Positions 1 to 8,250 of a stretch of 64,000 bases of DNA are shown in pieces (the first letter of the stretch is position 1; each line of letters begins with the position of its first letter). Source of the stretch: Syntrophomonas sp. (GTDB lineage: Bacteria > Bacillota > Syntrophomonadia > Syntrophomonadales > Syntrophomonadaceae); NCBI GenBank assembly GCA_016841425.1, contig JAENZE010000003.1, positions 62,001 to 126,000 on the forward strand, read 5' to 3'. The notes under the pieces are model-generated. The model was not told the origin of the DNA. It did no database searches and saw only the letters and a list, made by a program, of their open reading frames with translations. The translations under genes were made by a program, and so were the position numbers.

Positions 1-22
1 CGGCCTGAAGGGGGGAAGATGC

Positions 23-1519
23 ATGGGTGCTCCATTAAATACCGGATTTCAAATGAGTACACCCGTATTTAAAGTTGATCGGGATCCGGACAGATGCATT
101 CAGTGTGGGGTTTGTATTAACCAATGTGCCAATGAAGTACACCATATGGATAATGATGGCTGGATGTGGATTGAAGACGAAAAGTGTGTAGCCTGCCAGC
201 GCTGTGCAGTCCTCTGTCCTACTCGGGCTATCAGCATAACAGACTTCCCGGTAATTTATCGGGAAAACAGTCACTGGGGATCAGCTAGTATACGAGAAAT
301 ATATCGGCAGGCAGAGAGCGGCGGGGTACTATTAACCGGGATGGGAAATCCCCGGCCTTACAAGAGTTATTTTGACCACCTGCTGCTCAACGCCAGTCAG
401 GTTACCAATCCTTCCATAGACCCCCTGAGGGAGCCGATGGAATTGACAACTTATCTGGGCAATAAGGGCAGCTTGATAACCGAGACAGAAAAACCCTTTC
501 TCAAATTAAAAGTACCGATCATGTTCTCGGCCATGTCTTTTGGATCGGTCAGTTTGAATGTGCAAAAATCCTTATCGGCAGCGGCTCGAGATATGGGTAC
601 ATTTTGGAATACTGGCGAAGGGGGATTGCACCCGGATTTGAAAGAGTTTGGTTCCTGTGCCGTGGTGCAGGTAGCCTCAGGAAGGTTTGGAGTACATCCT
701 GGATACTTGGAGAACTCGGCGGCTATTGAAATAAAAATCGGTCAGGGAGCAAAACCAGGAATAGGCGGACATTTGCCTGGGGAAAAAGTTAGTGAAGAAG
801 TATCACTGACCCGGATGATTCCAGCCTGGTCTGATGCTATATCTCCAGCCCCTCATCACGATATCTATTCTATTGAAGACCTGGATCAGCTCATTGAGAC
901 CCTTAAGGTAGCTACCGGATACCGCAAGCCTGTCGCCGTAAAAGTAGCGGCAGTGCATAATATTGGAGCTATCGCTTCTGGGATAGTAAGAGCGGGAGCA
1001 GATATAGTGGCCATTGATGGGTTTCGGGGTTCAACCGGAGCTGCTCCCATGAGAATCAGGGACAACGTTGGAATACCCATAGAAATCGCCCTGGCTCAGG
1101 TGGATAGCCGGCTTAGAGATGAAGGTATCCGCCAACAGGCCTCCCTGGTAGCAGCCGGGGGAATCAGGAGCAGTGCTGATGTTGTTAAAGCGATAGCCCT
1201 GGGAGCTGATGCAGTCTACATCGCCTCGGCAGCTCTGGTGGCACTGGGATGTCATATGTGTCAGATGTGTTTTACGGGTAAGTGCAACTGGGGTTTGGCT
1301 ACTACTAACCCTGGATTAAGCAAGAGATTAAACCCGGAACTCGGTATCCAGAGAGCCAAAAACCTGCTGGCCGCCTGGGGACATGAAATACAGGAAATGA
1401 TGGGCGGCATGGGTATCAACGCTATCGACAGTCTGCGGGGCAACCGGTTGATGCTGCGGGGCATAGGTCTGAATCCGCAGGAACTGGATCTGCTCGGGAT
1501 CAAGTCGGTGGGGGATTAG
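23..1519 (+). CDS. Glutamate synthase FMN-domain protein with N-terminal ferredoxin domain (archaeal GltB2 type)
   Basis: The first 70 residues carry two [4Fe-4S] motifs (Cys25/28/31/35 and Cys55/58/61/65-Pro). The rest is the FMN-binding TIM-barrel domain of glutamate synthase, with GEGG and GIGGHLPGEKV stretches. A Cys-rich motif near residues 409-418 (GCHMCQMCFTGKC) sits where GltB binds a [3Fe-4S] cluster. A GGGGGGAAG Shine-Dalgarno precedes the ATG at 23. At 498 aa it is far shorter than bacterial GltB, because the amidotransferase and GXGXG domains are separate proteins in this type. It heads a tight cluster with a polyferredoxin, an FAD oxidoreductase and a GXGXG protein. The role (glutamate formation, or another amino transfer fed by low-potential electrons) is inferred; an amidotransferase gene may lie left of the window. 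Confidence 0.85.
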   Translation: MGAPLNTGFQMSTPVFKVDRDPDRCIQCGVCINQCANEVHHMDNDGWMWIEDEKCVACQRCAVLCPTRAISITDFPVIYRENSHWGSASIREIYRQAESGGVLLTGMGNPRPYKSYFDHLLLNASQVTNPSIDPLREPMELTTYLGNKGSLITETEKPFLKLKVPIMFSAMSFGSVSLNVQKSLSAAARDMGTFWNTGEGGLHPDLKEFGSCAVVQVASGRFGVHPGYLENSAAIEIKIGQGAKPGIGGHLPGEKVSEEVSLTRMIPAWSDAISPAPHHDIYSIEDLDQLIETLKVATGYRKPVAVKVAAVHNIGAIASGIVRAGADIVAIDGFRGSTGAAPMRIRDNVGIPIEIALAQVDSRLRDEGIRQQASLVAAGGIRSSADVVKAIALGADAVYIASAALVALGCHMCQMCFTGKCNWGLATTNPGLSKRLNPELGIQRAKNLLAAWGHEIQEMMGGMGINAIDSLRGNRLMLRGIGLNPQELDLLGIKSVGD

Positions 1520-1531
1520 GGGTGAATATAG

Positions 1532-1975
1532 ATGAAAGTAATATCAGTACCTGAATACTGCCTCGGATGCGGATTATGTGAAATATACTGTGCAGCCCAG
1601 CATGATGGGTATGATGGCAACGTCTTAAAGGCCTATAAAAGAGGACAGCCGACCCCCAGATCGGGATTAATAAAATTTTCACAAATATCCTGGCTCAATA
1701 CCTGTATGAACTGTGATGATGCACCCTGCTTAAATGCCTGTATAAGTGGAGCAGTTAAGCGAGACGAAGATGGAATTATCTATATCGATGAAAACCGTTG
1801 TGTCCAGTGTTATACCTGTGTCATGGTATGTCCTTATGGCCATGCACAGCCATCCAGCAAGAGCGGCAGGATTATTAAATGTGACCTGTGCCGGGACAGT
1901 GAAGGAATACCTGCATGTGTAAGCCACTGCCCCAATGCGGCATTGAAACTGGTGCAAGGGGGGGCGGAGCAATGA
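1532..1975 (+). CDS. Polyferredoxin-type 4Fe-4S electron-transfer subunit
   Basis: This 147-aa protein has four Cys clusters: CLGCGLCEIYC, CMNCDDAPCLNAC, CVQCYTCVMVCP and CDLC followed by ACVSHCP. That is the arrangement of HycB/DmsB-like four-cluster ferredoxin subunits. It lies 12 bp after the FMN-domain gene, and its stop overlaps the start of the FAD oxidoreductase (ATGA at 1972-1975), so translation is probably coupled. It most likely passes electrons between the flavoprotein and the glutamate synthase-like subunit. No membrane segment or signal peptide is visible. The electron donor cannot be read from the sequence. Confidence 0.85.
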   Translation: MKVISVPEYCLGCGLCEIYCAAQHDGYDGNVLKAYKRGQPTPRSGLIKFSQISWLNTCMNCDDAPCLNACISGAVKRDEDGIIYIDENRCVQCYTCVMVCPYGHAQPSSKSGRIIKCDLCRDSEGIPACVSHCPNAALKLVQGGAEQ

Positions 1976-3222
1976 AATACGTTATTATCGGAGGATGTAT
2001 AGCAGCCTGTGGAGCAGTAGAAGGGATTCGGAGTAAAGATGCCCAGGGGCAGATTATCATAATAGATGGGGAAAAAAGGGGAGCTTATACCCGACCTTTA
2101 ATAAGTTATTTTCTTTCTGAACCAAGCAAATATTCAGATGTAGATTATCGTTCCCCGGATTTCTTTAAAGATAGAGCGGTAGAGACTATCAAAGCCCGGG
2201 TTGAATTAATCGATCGCCCTGGCCAGTTGCTTAATCTGGACAACGGAGAGCAGATAGAATATGATCGGCTTTTGATAGCCACCGGTGCCAGTCCGATTAT
2301 GCCTCCTATCCCCGGAGCAGATCAGGACTGGGTGAAGAGCTTTTATACCATTGGGGACGCTGAGACGATCGACAGGGATATCGAGGCAGCACGGGAAGTG
2401 GTAGTAATAGGCAGCGGATTGATTGGTATGAAAGCTGCGGAGGCCCTTTTTAAAAGGGGGCTCAAGGTACATTTAGTAGAAAAAGAATCTCATATCCTGC
2501 CCCGGCAGTTAACTCCCGGAGCCGCGGTTTCTGTTCATCGTCACCTGGCCCGACAGGGTCTCGATATTATTACCGGGGAGGAAGTTGCAGTTATACATCC
2601 TGATCATCAAATTGAGCTGAAGAATGGTCAGAAACTATCGGCCGATTTGGTAATAATGGCAGTTGGCACCCGTCCTAATGTTGAACTGGCCGTAGCTGCA
2701 GGTTTGGAAGTTAGACAGGGTGTAGTGTTGGACGATTATTTAAGGACATCAGATCACAAAATTTATGCTGCTGGTGATGCTGCTGAAACCCTGAACGTGA
2801 TCAGCGGGAAGCAGGAAGTTATGGCCCTGTTGCCTCATGCTCATCGGGAAGGTTATCAAGCAGGCCGAAATATGGCCGGTATGGATGAGCTGGACCAGGG
2901 CAGCATACCAATGAACTCTGTTAAGCTCCTGGGTTGGAATATTTGTTCGGCCGGAGTTACAGGAGCCAGAGATGGAGAACTCTTGAGCTGGTATAGTAAG
3001 GAGCAGTTGCTGGAAATCAAGGTACGGGAAAATTATCTGATTGGATATATTGCTATAAATATGCCAGAAGTAGCAGGACCGCTTACCAATGCCATATCAA
3101 AAAAAATACCGGCAGCAGCTGGTGAATGGCAGGAATTTGTGGAAAGAGGACCATCGCTGGCCACGATTCCTTCAGCTTACTGGCAGGTATTAAGGAGGCT
3201 TGAGGCAAATGGCAGTAATTGA
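1972..3222 (+). CDS. FAD/NAD(P)-dependent oxidoreductase
   Basis: This is a pyridine nucleotide-disulfide-type oxidoreductase of about 416 aa. It has an N-terminal Rossmann fold beginning MKYVIIGG, a second NAD(P)-binding motif (VVVIGSGLIG near residue 145) and a C-terminal FAD motif (YAAGDAAE). The start at 1972 is chosen because it overlaps the upstream stop as ATGA and begins exactly at the Rossmann strand; an open stretch back to 1915 has no domain content. The family match is to NADH-dependent nitrite reductase/rubredoxin reductase-like flavoproteins. In this cluster it probably supplies reducing power from NAD(P)H through the polyferredoxin, in the role GltD plays for bacterial glutamate synthase. 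Confidence 0.85.
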   Translation: MKYVIIGGCIAACGAVEGIRSKDAQGQIIIIDGEKRGAYTRPLISYFLSEPSKYSDVDYRSPDFFKDRAVETIKARVELIDRPGQLLNLDNGEQIEYDRLLIATGASPIMPPIPGADQDWVKSFYTIGDAETIDRDIEAAREVVVIGSGLIGMKAAEALFKRGLKVHLVEKESHILPRQLTPGAAVSVHRHLARQGLDIITGEEVAVIHPDHQIELKNGQKLSADLVIMAVGTRPNVELAVAAGLEVRQGVVLDDYLRTSDHKIYAAGDAAETLNVISGKQEVMALLPHAHREGYQAGRNMAGMDELDQGSIPMNSVKLLGWNICSAGVTGARDGELLSWYSKEQLLEIKVRENYLIGYIAINMPEVAGPLTNAISKKIPAAAGEWQEFVERGPSLATIPSAYWQVLRRLEANGSN

Positions 3223-3940
3223 TGCTAGTAAATACAGCCAGCAAGAACTGATTAATATATTGAATAATTTGACCGACGATGACATTGAAATTACCGGCTT
3301 GTGCGGGCAGCGTTATGTAGCCTGCGGCTGGAAAAACCAGAAGCGTTTAATATTGGAAGGAGTACCGGGCAATAATTTAGCCGCATTTGCAGATGGGCCT
3401 GAAATCATAGTCCACGGAAATGCTCAGGAAGGTGTAGGAAATACTATGAGCAGCGGTCATATTCAAGTCCACGGACGGGTAGGAGACATTGCCGGGTATG
3501 GTATGCGCGGAGGAGAATTGTTTGTAAAAGAGCATGCTGGTTACCGCCTGGGTATTCATATGAAAGCTTATCAAGACCACAAGCCAGTCATAGTTGTAGG
3601 TGGATCAGTGGGCGCATTTGCTGGAGAATATATGGCCGGAGGCACTATAATAGTACTGGGCATTAATACCATTCAACCTCTGATAGGACATTACTGTGGA
3701 ACTGGCATGTATGGAGGAGAGATCTATTTAAGAGGAGATTACCCGGTAAAGCACGTGGCCCCCAATATCGAAAAAGTCGTAATATCTGGAAAGGAATTAG
3801 ATAATATCATTGACTACCTGCACAGATATTCTATATATTTTAAATACCCGCTGGAAAAAATACTGGATGAGCAATTTACACGTTTAACCGTGCAAAACGT
3901 CCGGCCTTTTGCAGGGCTATATGCGGGATTTGTAAGTTAA
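3209..3940 (+). CDS. GXGXG (glutamate synthase alpha C-terminal) domain protein, GltB3 type
   Basis: The protein has the repeated Gly pattern of the GltB C-terminal beta-helix (for example GNTMSSGHIQVHGRVGD, AGYGMRGGELFV and GEYMAGGTIIVLG), about residues 55-185 of 243. The ATG at 3209 is preceded by AAGGAGG at 3193-3199 with a 9-nt gap; a TTG at 3200 lies too close to that site. It overlaps the end of the FAD oxidoreductase, so the four genes form one operon. As in archaea, the stand-alone GXGXG domain would complete a split glutamate synthase. The same fold occurs in formylmethanofuran dehydrogenase subunit C, but the neighbours favour the glutamate synthase reading. Confidence 0.8.
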   Translation: MAVIDASKYSQQELINILNNLTDDDIEITGLCGQRYVACGWKNQKRLILEGVPGNNLAAFADGPEIIVHGNAQEGVGNTMSSGHIQVHGRVGDIAGYGMRGGELFVKEHAGYRLGIHMKAYQDHKPVIVVGGSVGAFAGEYMAGGTIIVLGINTIQPLIGHYCGTGMYGGEIYLRGDYPVKHVAPNIEKVVISGKELDNIIDYLHRYSIYFKYPLEKILDEQFTRLTVQNVRPFAGLYAGFVS

Positions 3941-4223
3941 CTCAACCAAACGTGTCTGTATGACACAAGTGCAGACGAAAATTGTAAGGATGAATGCTTA
4001 AGACCGCTTGGGTCCGGCCTTACTTTCTTCATATAAGTTAGCTAGGGATGCTTTAGATTGATGGGCTGAAACAAGTTATGTTCCCGCTCAACGAATCGCC
4101 TTTATCCCCCAGCGCTAACCTTAAGCTTTCATCCCCAAGAAGCTATTTTCGTACTAACTTTGATAAAATAAGCACAGACCGAGTGATTTATATACCCCAG
4201 CATATTTAAGCTGGTTGAGTTAA
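3937..4223 (+). other. Structured intergenic element closed by a 12-bp inverted repeat
   Basis: TTAACTCAACCA (3937-3948) and TGGTTGAGTTAA (4212-4223) are perfect inverted repeats that bracket almost the whole gap between the GXGXG gene and dapF. Inside are a GTGTC/GACAC hairpin (3952-3966), a GTAAGG/CCTTAC pair around GACC-gctt-GGGTC, and a long imperfect helix of 4035-4050 with 4104-4122. Near the end are a CAC/GTG stem and a CCAGC/GCTGG stem. I recognise no RNA family. It could be a structured leader or ncRNA, or a MITE-like insertion with terminal repeats CTCAACCA/TGGTTGAG and a TTAA target duplication. The strand is assumed. Confidence 0.4.
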
Positions 4224-4252
4224 TAATATAATATATAGAGAGGGGGCAGAAT

Positions 4253-5083
4253 GTGGAATTTATAAAAATGCATGGTCTGGGCAATGACTTTATTGTTGCC
4301 GAGGCCTCTTCTTTCCAGGATGCGATAAAATTTCAGCCATATGTGGCACAGCTCTGTGACAGGCATTTTGGAATAGGCGCAGATGGATTGATTCTAACCG
4401 GCAGAGATGCGGAGCAGGACGTGTTTATGAGGATCTTTAATTCAGACGGTTCAGAGCCCGAGATGTGCGGTAACGGAATTCGCTGTGTAGCTCTTTATGC
4501 CCGTAAATACGGTTTGGTCGATAAAGATCATTTTTCCATAAAAACCCTGGCAGGACCTAGACATCCAGAAATATATCAAGAGGCTGGAAAGGAATGGGTC
4601 CGAGTAGATATGGGAGAACCTCAATTAGAAAGGGAAAGTATACCCGTAACTGGGCAGGGAAGTAATATAGCTATTCCTTTAGGGTTGGAAGAAGGCTTTG
4701 TATTTACTGCGGTATCGATGGGAAATCCCCATTGTATAATATACGTTGATGATATCAGCTCCGTGCCCTTATCAGAATGGGGACCGCAAATCGAAACCAA
4801 TGAAATGTTTCCCGACAAGATTAATGTAGAATTTGTTAAAATTGTTAATGAAGATATACTGGAGGCTGTGGTCTGGGAAAGAGGAGCAGGAATAACCCTG
4901 GCCTGTGGAACAGGAGCATGTGCTATACTAGTAGCTTCCGTGTTGAACGGCAAATCCCTCAGAAAGGCAAAAGTTAGATTGCCAGGAGGAGAACTGGTAA
5001 TTGAGTGGAATGAACAGGATAACCACGTTTATATGAGCGGACCTGCAGTTGAAGTTTTCCGTGGAAGCATAGAATTGATATAA
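4253..5083 (+). CDS. dapF: Diaminopimelate epimerase
   Basis: DapF interconverts LL- and meso-diaminopimelate, the last step before lysine and the peptidoglycan cross-link precursor. The 276-aa protein opens with the family signature FIKMHGLGNDF. It has both catalytic cysteines: Cys72 in PEMCGNGIRC and Cys218 in TLACGTGAC. The start is GTG at 4253 after an AGAGGGGGC Shine-Dalgarno; the ATG at 4251 is in another frame and stops at once. It is followed 37 bp later by dapL, so both DAP-forming steps of the aminotransferase route are adjacent. Confidence 0.97.
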   Translation: MEFIKMHGLGNDFIVAEASSFQDAIKFQPYVAQLCDRHFGIGADGLILTGRDAEQDVFMRIFNSDGSEPEMCGNGIRCVALYARKYGLVDKDHFSIKTLAGPRHPEIYQEAGKEWVRVDMGEPQLERESIPVTGQGSNIAIPLGLEEGFVFTAVSMGNPHCIIYVDDISSVPLSEWGPQIETNEMFPDKINVEFVKIVNEDILEAVVWERGAGITLACGTGACAILVASVLNGKSLRKAKVRLPGGELVIEWNEQDNHVYMSGPAVEVFRGSIELI

Positions 5084-5120
5084 ATAAAAATCTCATCAAA
5101 ACGTCTAAAGGAGGACCAAG

Positions 5121-6287
5121 ATGATAGAGAACAATGCAATGCAAAGCTTACCCCCCTACTTGTTTGCCAGGATAGAGAAAAAGATAGAAGAGGCCAGGGA
5201 AAAGGGCATCGATATTATAAACCTGGGTATAGGTGATCCCGACCAGCCCACCCCTAAGAACATTATTGACAAGATGGCAGAGGCAATCTATGATTCCGCT
5301 AACCATCAGTACCCTTCTTCGGTTGGTTTGCTGGCCTACCGACAGGCAGTGGCCAACTGGTATAAGAAGCGCTTTAATGTTGAACTGGATGCTAAAACCG
5401 AGGTAGTATCTCTCCTGGGATCAAAGGAGGGTGTGGCCCATATTTCCTTCTGTTATCTTAATAAGGGCGATATTAATCTCGTTCCCGCTCCAGGATATCC
5501 GGTATATGGAATTGGAACCCTCCTGGCAGGAGGAGAATCTCACATAATGCCGCTAACTGCAGAAAATAACTTTTTGCCTATTCTGGAAGACATCCCAGTT
5601 GAAATAGCCAGAAAGGCAAAATTGATGTTTATAAATTACCCCAATAATCCTACCGGAGCAGTAGCTGATATCGGGTTTTTCTCCCAGGTAATAGAATTTG
5701 CCCGGAATTATGATATCCTGGTCTGCCATGATGCTGCCTACACGGAACTCTGCTATGATGGCTTTAAACCCCCCAGCTTTTTAGAAGCGCCGGGAGCAAA
5801 AGAAGTTGGTATCGAGATAAACTCTTTGTCCAAACCATACAATATGACCGGTTGGAGGATAGGATGGGCAGCCGGAAATCCTGCAGCGGTTGAGGTACTG
5901 GGCAGGTTTAAATCAAATGTCGATTCAGGAGTTTTTCAGGCTATTCAATATGCAGGTATAGAAGCCCTGGAAGGTCCCCAGGATAGCCTCAAGAGAATGC
6001 AGCAGATTTACCAGGAGCGCAGAGACATAGCATTGGAAGGACTTAAAAAGGCAGGTATGGAAGTTACTCCCCCCAAAGGCACCTTCTATCTATGGGTTCC
6101 AGTACCAGTTGGTTATAATTCCTCTGACTTTGCCGAAGCAGTGCTGGAAAAAGCTAATGTAATAATAACTCCCGGGTTAGGTTATGGAGAACACGGGGAA
6201 GGTTATTTCCGGATTACCCTGACTGTGGACAAATCGAGACTGGCAGAAGCCTTTGATCGTATACATAAAGCATTCGGCAAATTTTAA
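5121..6287 (+). CDS. dapL: LL-diaminopimelate aminotransferase
   Basis: This is a fold-type I PLP aminotransferase of 388 aa. The PLP lysine is Lys238 in [15 protein letters not shown], with NPNNPTGAV upstream. DapL enzymes convert tetrahydrodipicolinate directly to LL-DAP using glutamate, bypassing the acyl-blocked route. Adjacency to dapF, an AAAGGAGG ribosome site and the motif set favour DapL over a general aspartate-family aminotransferase, although the DapL2 subgroup resembles those enzymes. Directly after the stop comes a pair of inverted REP units that may help end transcription. Confidence 0.88.
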   Translation: MIENNAMQSLPPYLFARIEKKIEEAREKGIDIINLGIGDPDQPTPKNIIDKMAEAIYDSANHQYPSSVGLLAYRQAVANWYKKRFNVELDAKTEVVSLLGSKEGVAHISFCYLNKGDINLVPAPGYPVYGIGTLLAGGESHIMPLTAENNFLPILEDIPVEIARKAKLMFINYPNNPTGAVADIGFFSQVIEFARNYDILVCHDAAYTELCYDGFKPPSFLEAPGAKEVGIEINSLSKPYNMTGWRIGWAAGNPAAVEVLGRFKSNVDSGVFQAIQYAGIEALEGPQDSLKRMQQIYQERRDIALEGLKKAGMEVTPPKGTFYLWVPVPVGYNSSDFAEAVLEKANVIITPGLGYGEHGEGYFRITLTVDKSRLAEAFDRIHKAFGKF

Positions 6288-6300
6288 GTAATCATTACAA

Positions 6301-6428
6301 AAGGTGGACAAGGGGACGGTTCTCTCGTCCACCTTTGTTGTGCTTGGCAACAGGTTCCCAGACGATGTCTCTTGCCACCCTTGTCTTTCATTGAAAGTGG
6401 ACAAGAGAACCGTCCCCGTGTCCACCTT
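6301..6428. repeat. Pair of inverted REP units (BIME-like)
   Basis: Unit A (6301-6335) is a hairpin with arms AAGGTGGAC/GTCCACCTT around the core GGGGACGGTTCTCT. Unit B (6394-6428) is the same unit in inverse orientation (GTGGACA ... AGAGAACCGTCCCC ... TGTCCAC). The 58-bp spacer has a GGCAA/TTGCC pair. The pair lies between dapL (+) and the convergent PPOX gene, whose stop codon starts at the base after unit B. A further copy of B lies at 6976-7008 and relatives at 24.8, 25.7 and 53.0 kb. Confidence 0.85.
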
Positions 6429-6818
6429 CTATTCCACCTTGCTTCCTGCTTGCGGTCCGGGTGTAGTCAGATAAATTGTATCTACGTCTACCACCACCAC
6501 CCCTTTTGGCCTGAATGGTCTATCCTTAACCAGCTCCACTGCCAGTTCATAATTGGCGCCGCTGTTTTCAATGGTAGCCATACCTTTAAACTGGTATCCA
6601 GTCGAGCTATTCCAAACCGAAACCGACACCTGTGGATTAACCTGGATATTAGCAATGGTTTTATTCATAAAATTGTCTACCAGCATCAAACGATTATCAT
6701 CTAAAATGGAGTTAAAGTGAATCGGGACTGCATTGGGTAAACCGCTGCTGTCGGCAGTTGCCAGTACCCACATGGCACTTTTCAGCAGAGCTTTCATTTC
6801 CTCGTTAATCTTTGTCAT
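6429..6818 (-). CDS. Pyridoxamine 5'-phosphate oxidase-like flavin-binding protein
   Basis: This small split-barrel protein (129 aa from MTKINEEM) has the pattern of PPOX-family flavoproteins of anaerobes: an N-terminal helix, then LATADSSGLPNAVPIHF and PQVSVSVWNSSTGYQFKGMATIENSG. The start at 6818 follows GGGAGG; the longer reading to 6866 has no ribosome site. The substrate is unknown; such proteins bind FMN, FAD or F420, or act as flavin reductases. It is monocistronic, convergent with dapL and flanked on both sides by same-orientation REP units (6394-6428 and 6976-7008). Confidence 0.75.
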   Translation of the reverse strand: MTKINEEMKALLKSAMWVLATADSSGLPNAVPIHFNSILDDNRLMLVDNFMNKTIANIQVNPQVSVSVWNSSTGYQFKGMATIENSGANYELAVELVKDRPFRPKGVVVVDVDTIYLTTPGPQAGSKVE

Positions 6819-6975
6819 AGGCCAAAAACCTCCCTTATTTATAATGAGTATGGATAAATTATACAATATTACAGCCTGGGCTCATAATTGCAGATGATTT
6901 TCGCGATAATATAATGAAGAAATCTATGTGGTTTTCATAGGGTCTTGAGAATTGTATGGATCAGATCAAGGTGGA

Positions 6976-7008
6976 AAGGTGGACAAGAGAACCGTCCCCG
7001 TGTCCACC
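6976..7008. repeat. REP unit, same family as 6301-6428
   Basis: Arms AAGGTGGACA and TGTCCACC enclose AGAGAACCGTCCCCG, nearly identical to unit B at 6394-6428 and in the same orientation. It lies in the divergent region between the PPOX gene and argC, upstream of the ArgR-like boxes. Confidence 0.85.
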
Positions 7009-7029
7009 GAGTCCACGAAAATAAGTCAT

Positions 7030-7063
7030 TGCAAAAATATGCATGCGGATGTATAATTATAAA
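7030..7063 (+). promoter_or_regulatory. Tandem ArgR-like operator boxes upstream of argC
   Basis: TGCAAAAATATGCA (7030-7043) and TGTATAATTATAAA (7050-7063) match the ARG-box core TGAATAATTATTCA at 10 and 11 of 14 positions by eye. They start 20 bp apart, close to the roughly one-site-plus-3-bp spacing of known tandem ARG boxes. They lie 67-100 bp before argC, the first gene of the arginine cluster, which fits arginine-dependent repression. No argR gene is in this window. Confidence 0.5.
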
Positions 7064-7129
7064 TATTTTGCAGACGCAGTCACCTAAATTAATTAAGCAG
7101 TACAGTCTGGTGACAAGGAGGATTAAGAC

Positions 7130-8167
7130 ATGATTAAAGCAGGAATAATTGGAGATGGATATACAGCAGCAGAACTACTCAGGATACTGGCTGGACATGA
7201 TGAGGTGGAAGTAGTTTCCGTTTTATCTACCGAGAATGTAGGCCGAAGGATAGATTCCTTATTTCCTCATCTGACCGGTTTTTGCAGTCTGGAGTGTGAA
7301 GAGAGTGATGTGGAGCGCCTGATAGGTAGATGCGAGGTGGTATTCCTGGCTCTTCCTCATGGTTTATCGGTTAATATCGCTTTAAGATTGCTGGAGAATG
7401 ATATAAAATGCGTTGATCTAGGGGCGGACTTCAGACTAAAGGACCCCAGCTTATATAGAGAATATTATGAACTTGAACACGGTGCCCCTGAAATGTTAAA
7501 TAAAGCCGTTTATGGGCTGCCGGAGTTATATAGAGACCAGATAAAAAGATCGGCGATAGTTGCCAATCCAGGCTGTTTTCCAACTGGAGCTATTTTACCA
7601 CTGGTACCACTATTAGCTCAGGGTATCATAAAAACTGACGGTATTGTGATTGATTCCAAAACCGGAGTATCGGGAGCGGGCAGAACCGTTAAACCAGCCA
7701 GCCACTTCTGTGAGGTTAACGAGGGGATAAGAGCTTATGGTGTAGGCACTCACCGCCACGGACCGGAAATAAGGCAGGAGTTGAGTCTGGCCGCCGGAAT
7801 TAAGGTGGATATGATATTTACTCCCCACCTGGTTCCTATGAATCGCGGTATATTATCCACATGTTATGCACAGCTGGCAGATGGCATAAATGCAGGATCT
7901 GTAAGAAAGGTTCTAGAAGACAGCTATCGGGACGAATGTTTTGTCAGAGTATTGCCGGATGGTACCATGCCTCATACCAAATGGGTATATGGGAGCAACT
8001 TCCTTGATATCGGAATATATACCGATACAGGGAGTTCAAGGGTGATTCTGGTATCAGCACTGGATAACTTAACCAAGGGAGCATCCGGACAGGCGGTACA
8101 GAATATGAATTTAATGCTGGGTCTAAATGAAAGGAAAGCACTTATGTATGCCGGGGTTCATCCATAG
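7130..8167 (+). CDS. argC: N-acetyl-gamma-glutamyl-phosphate reductase
   Basis: ArgC reduces N-acetylglutamyl phosphate with NADPH to the semialdehyde, the third step of arginine synthesis. The 345-aa protein has an N-terminal Rossmann start (KAGIIGDGYTAAELLRIL), the active-site cysteine near residue 148 in VANPGCFPTGAI, and the conserved THRHGPEI region. An AAGGAGG site precedes the ATG. It is the first gene of argCJBDF-GNAT-argG, with ArgR-like boxes upstream. A short hairpin (8187-8206) separates it from argJ. Confidence 0.96.
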   Translation: MIKAGIIGDGYTAAELLRILAGHDEVEVVSVLSTENVGRRIDSLFPHLTGFCSLECEESDVERLIGRCEVVFLALPHGLSVNIALRLLENDIKCVDLGADFRLKDPSLYREYYELEHGAPEMLNKAVYGLPELYRDQIKRSAIVANPGCFPTGAILPLVPLLAQGIIKTDGIVIDSKTGVSGAGRTVKPASHFCEVNEGIRAYGVGTHRHGPEIRQELSLAAGIKVDMIFTPHLVPMNRGILSTCYAQLADGINAGSVRKVLEDSYRDECFVRVLPDGTMPHTKWVYGSNFLDIGIYTDTGSSRVILVSALDNLTKGASGQAVQNMNLMLGLNERKALMYAGVHP

Positions 8168-8186
8168 TAATGGAAAAAATTAACAG

Positions 8187-8206
8187 ATGTTTAGTGTGCT
8201 AAACAT
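8187..8206 (+). terminator. Hairpin between argC and argJ
   Basis: ATGTTTAG-TGTG-CTAAACAT is a perfect 8-bp stem followed by only three Ts. It could attenuate transcription or protect an mRNA end. It is too weak to call a full terminator, and argJ follows within 45 bp. Confidence 0.35.
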
Positions 8207-8250
8207 TTGCTGCTAATTATTTCGTAATGTATGAAAGGGAGGAATAAAGC

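Noticed and set aside
3937-4223. RNase P RNA, tmRNA, 6S or SRP RNA
   Set aside because: None of the conserved words of these RNAs could be found.
6372-6704. 110-codon plus-strand frame opposite the PPOX gene
   Set aside because: It is antisense to a recognisable gene and lacks family features and a ribosome site.
6945-7133. 62-codon frame through the REP unit and ArgR boxes
   Set aside because: It is composed of repeat and regulatory DNA and runs into argC.
7852-7860. TTATCCACA DnaA box inside argC
   Set aside because: Single occurrence within coding sequence; expected by chance.
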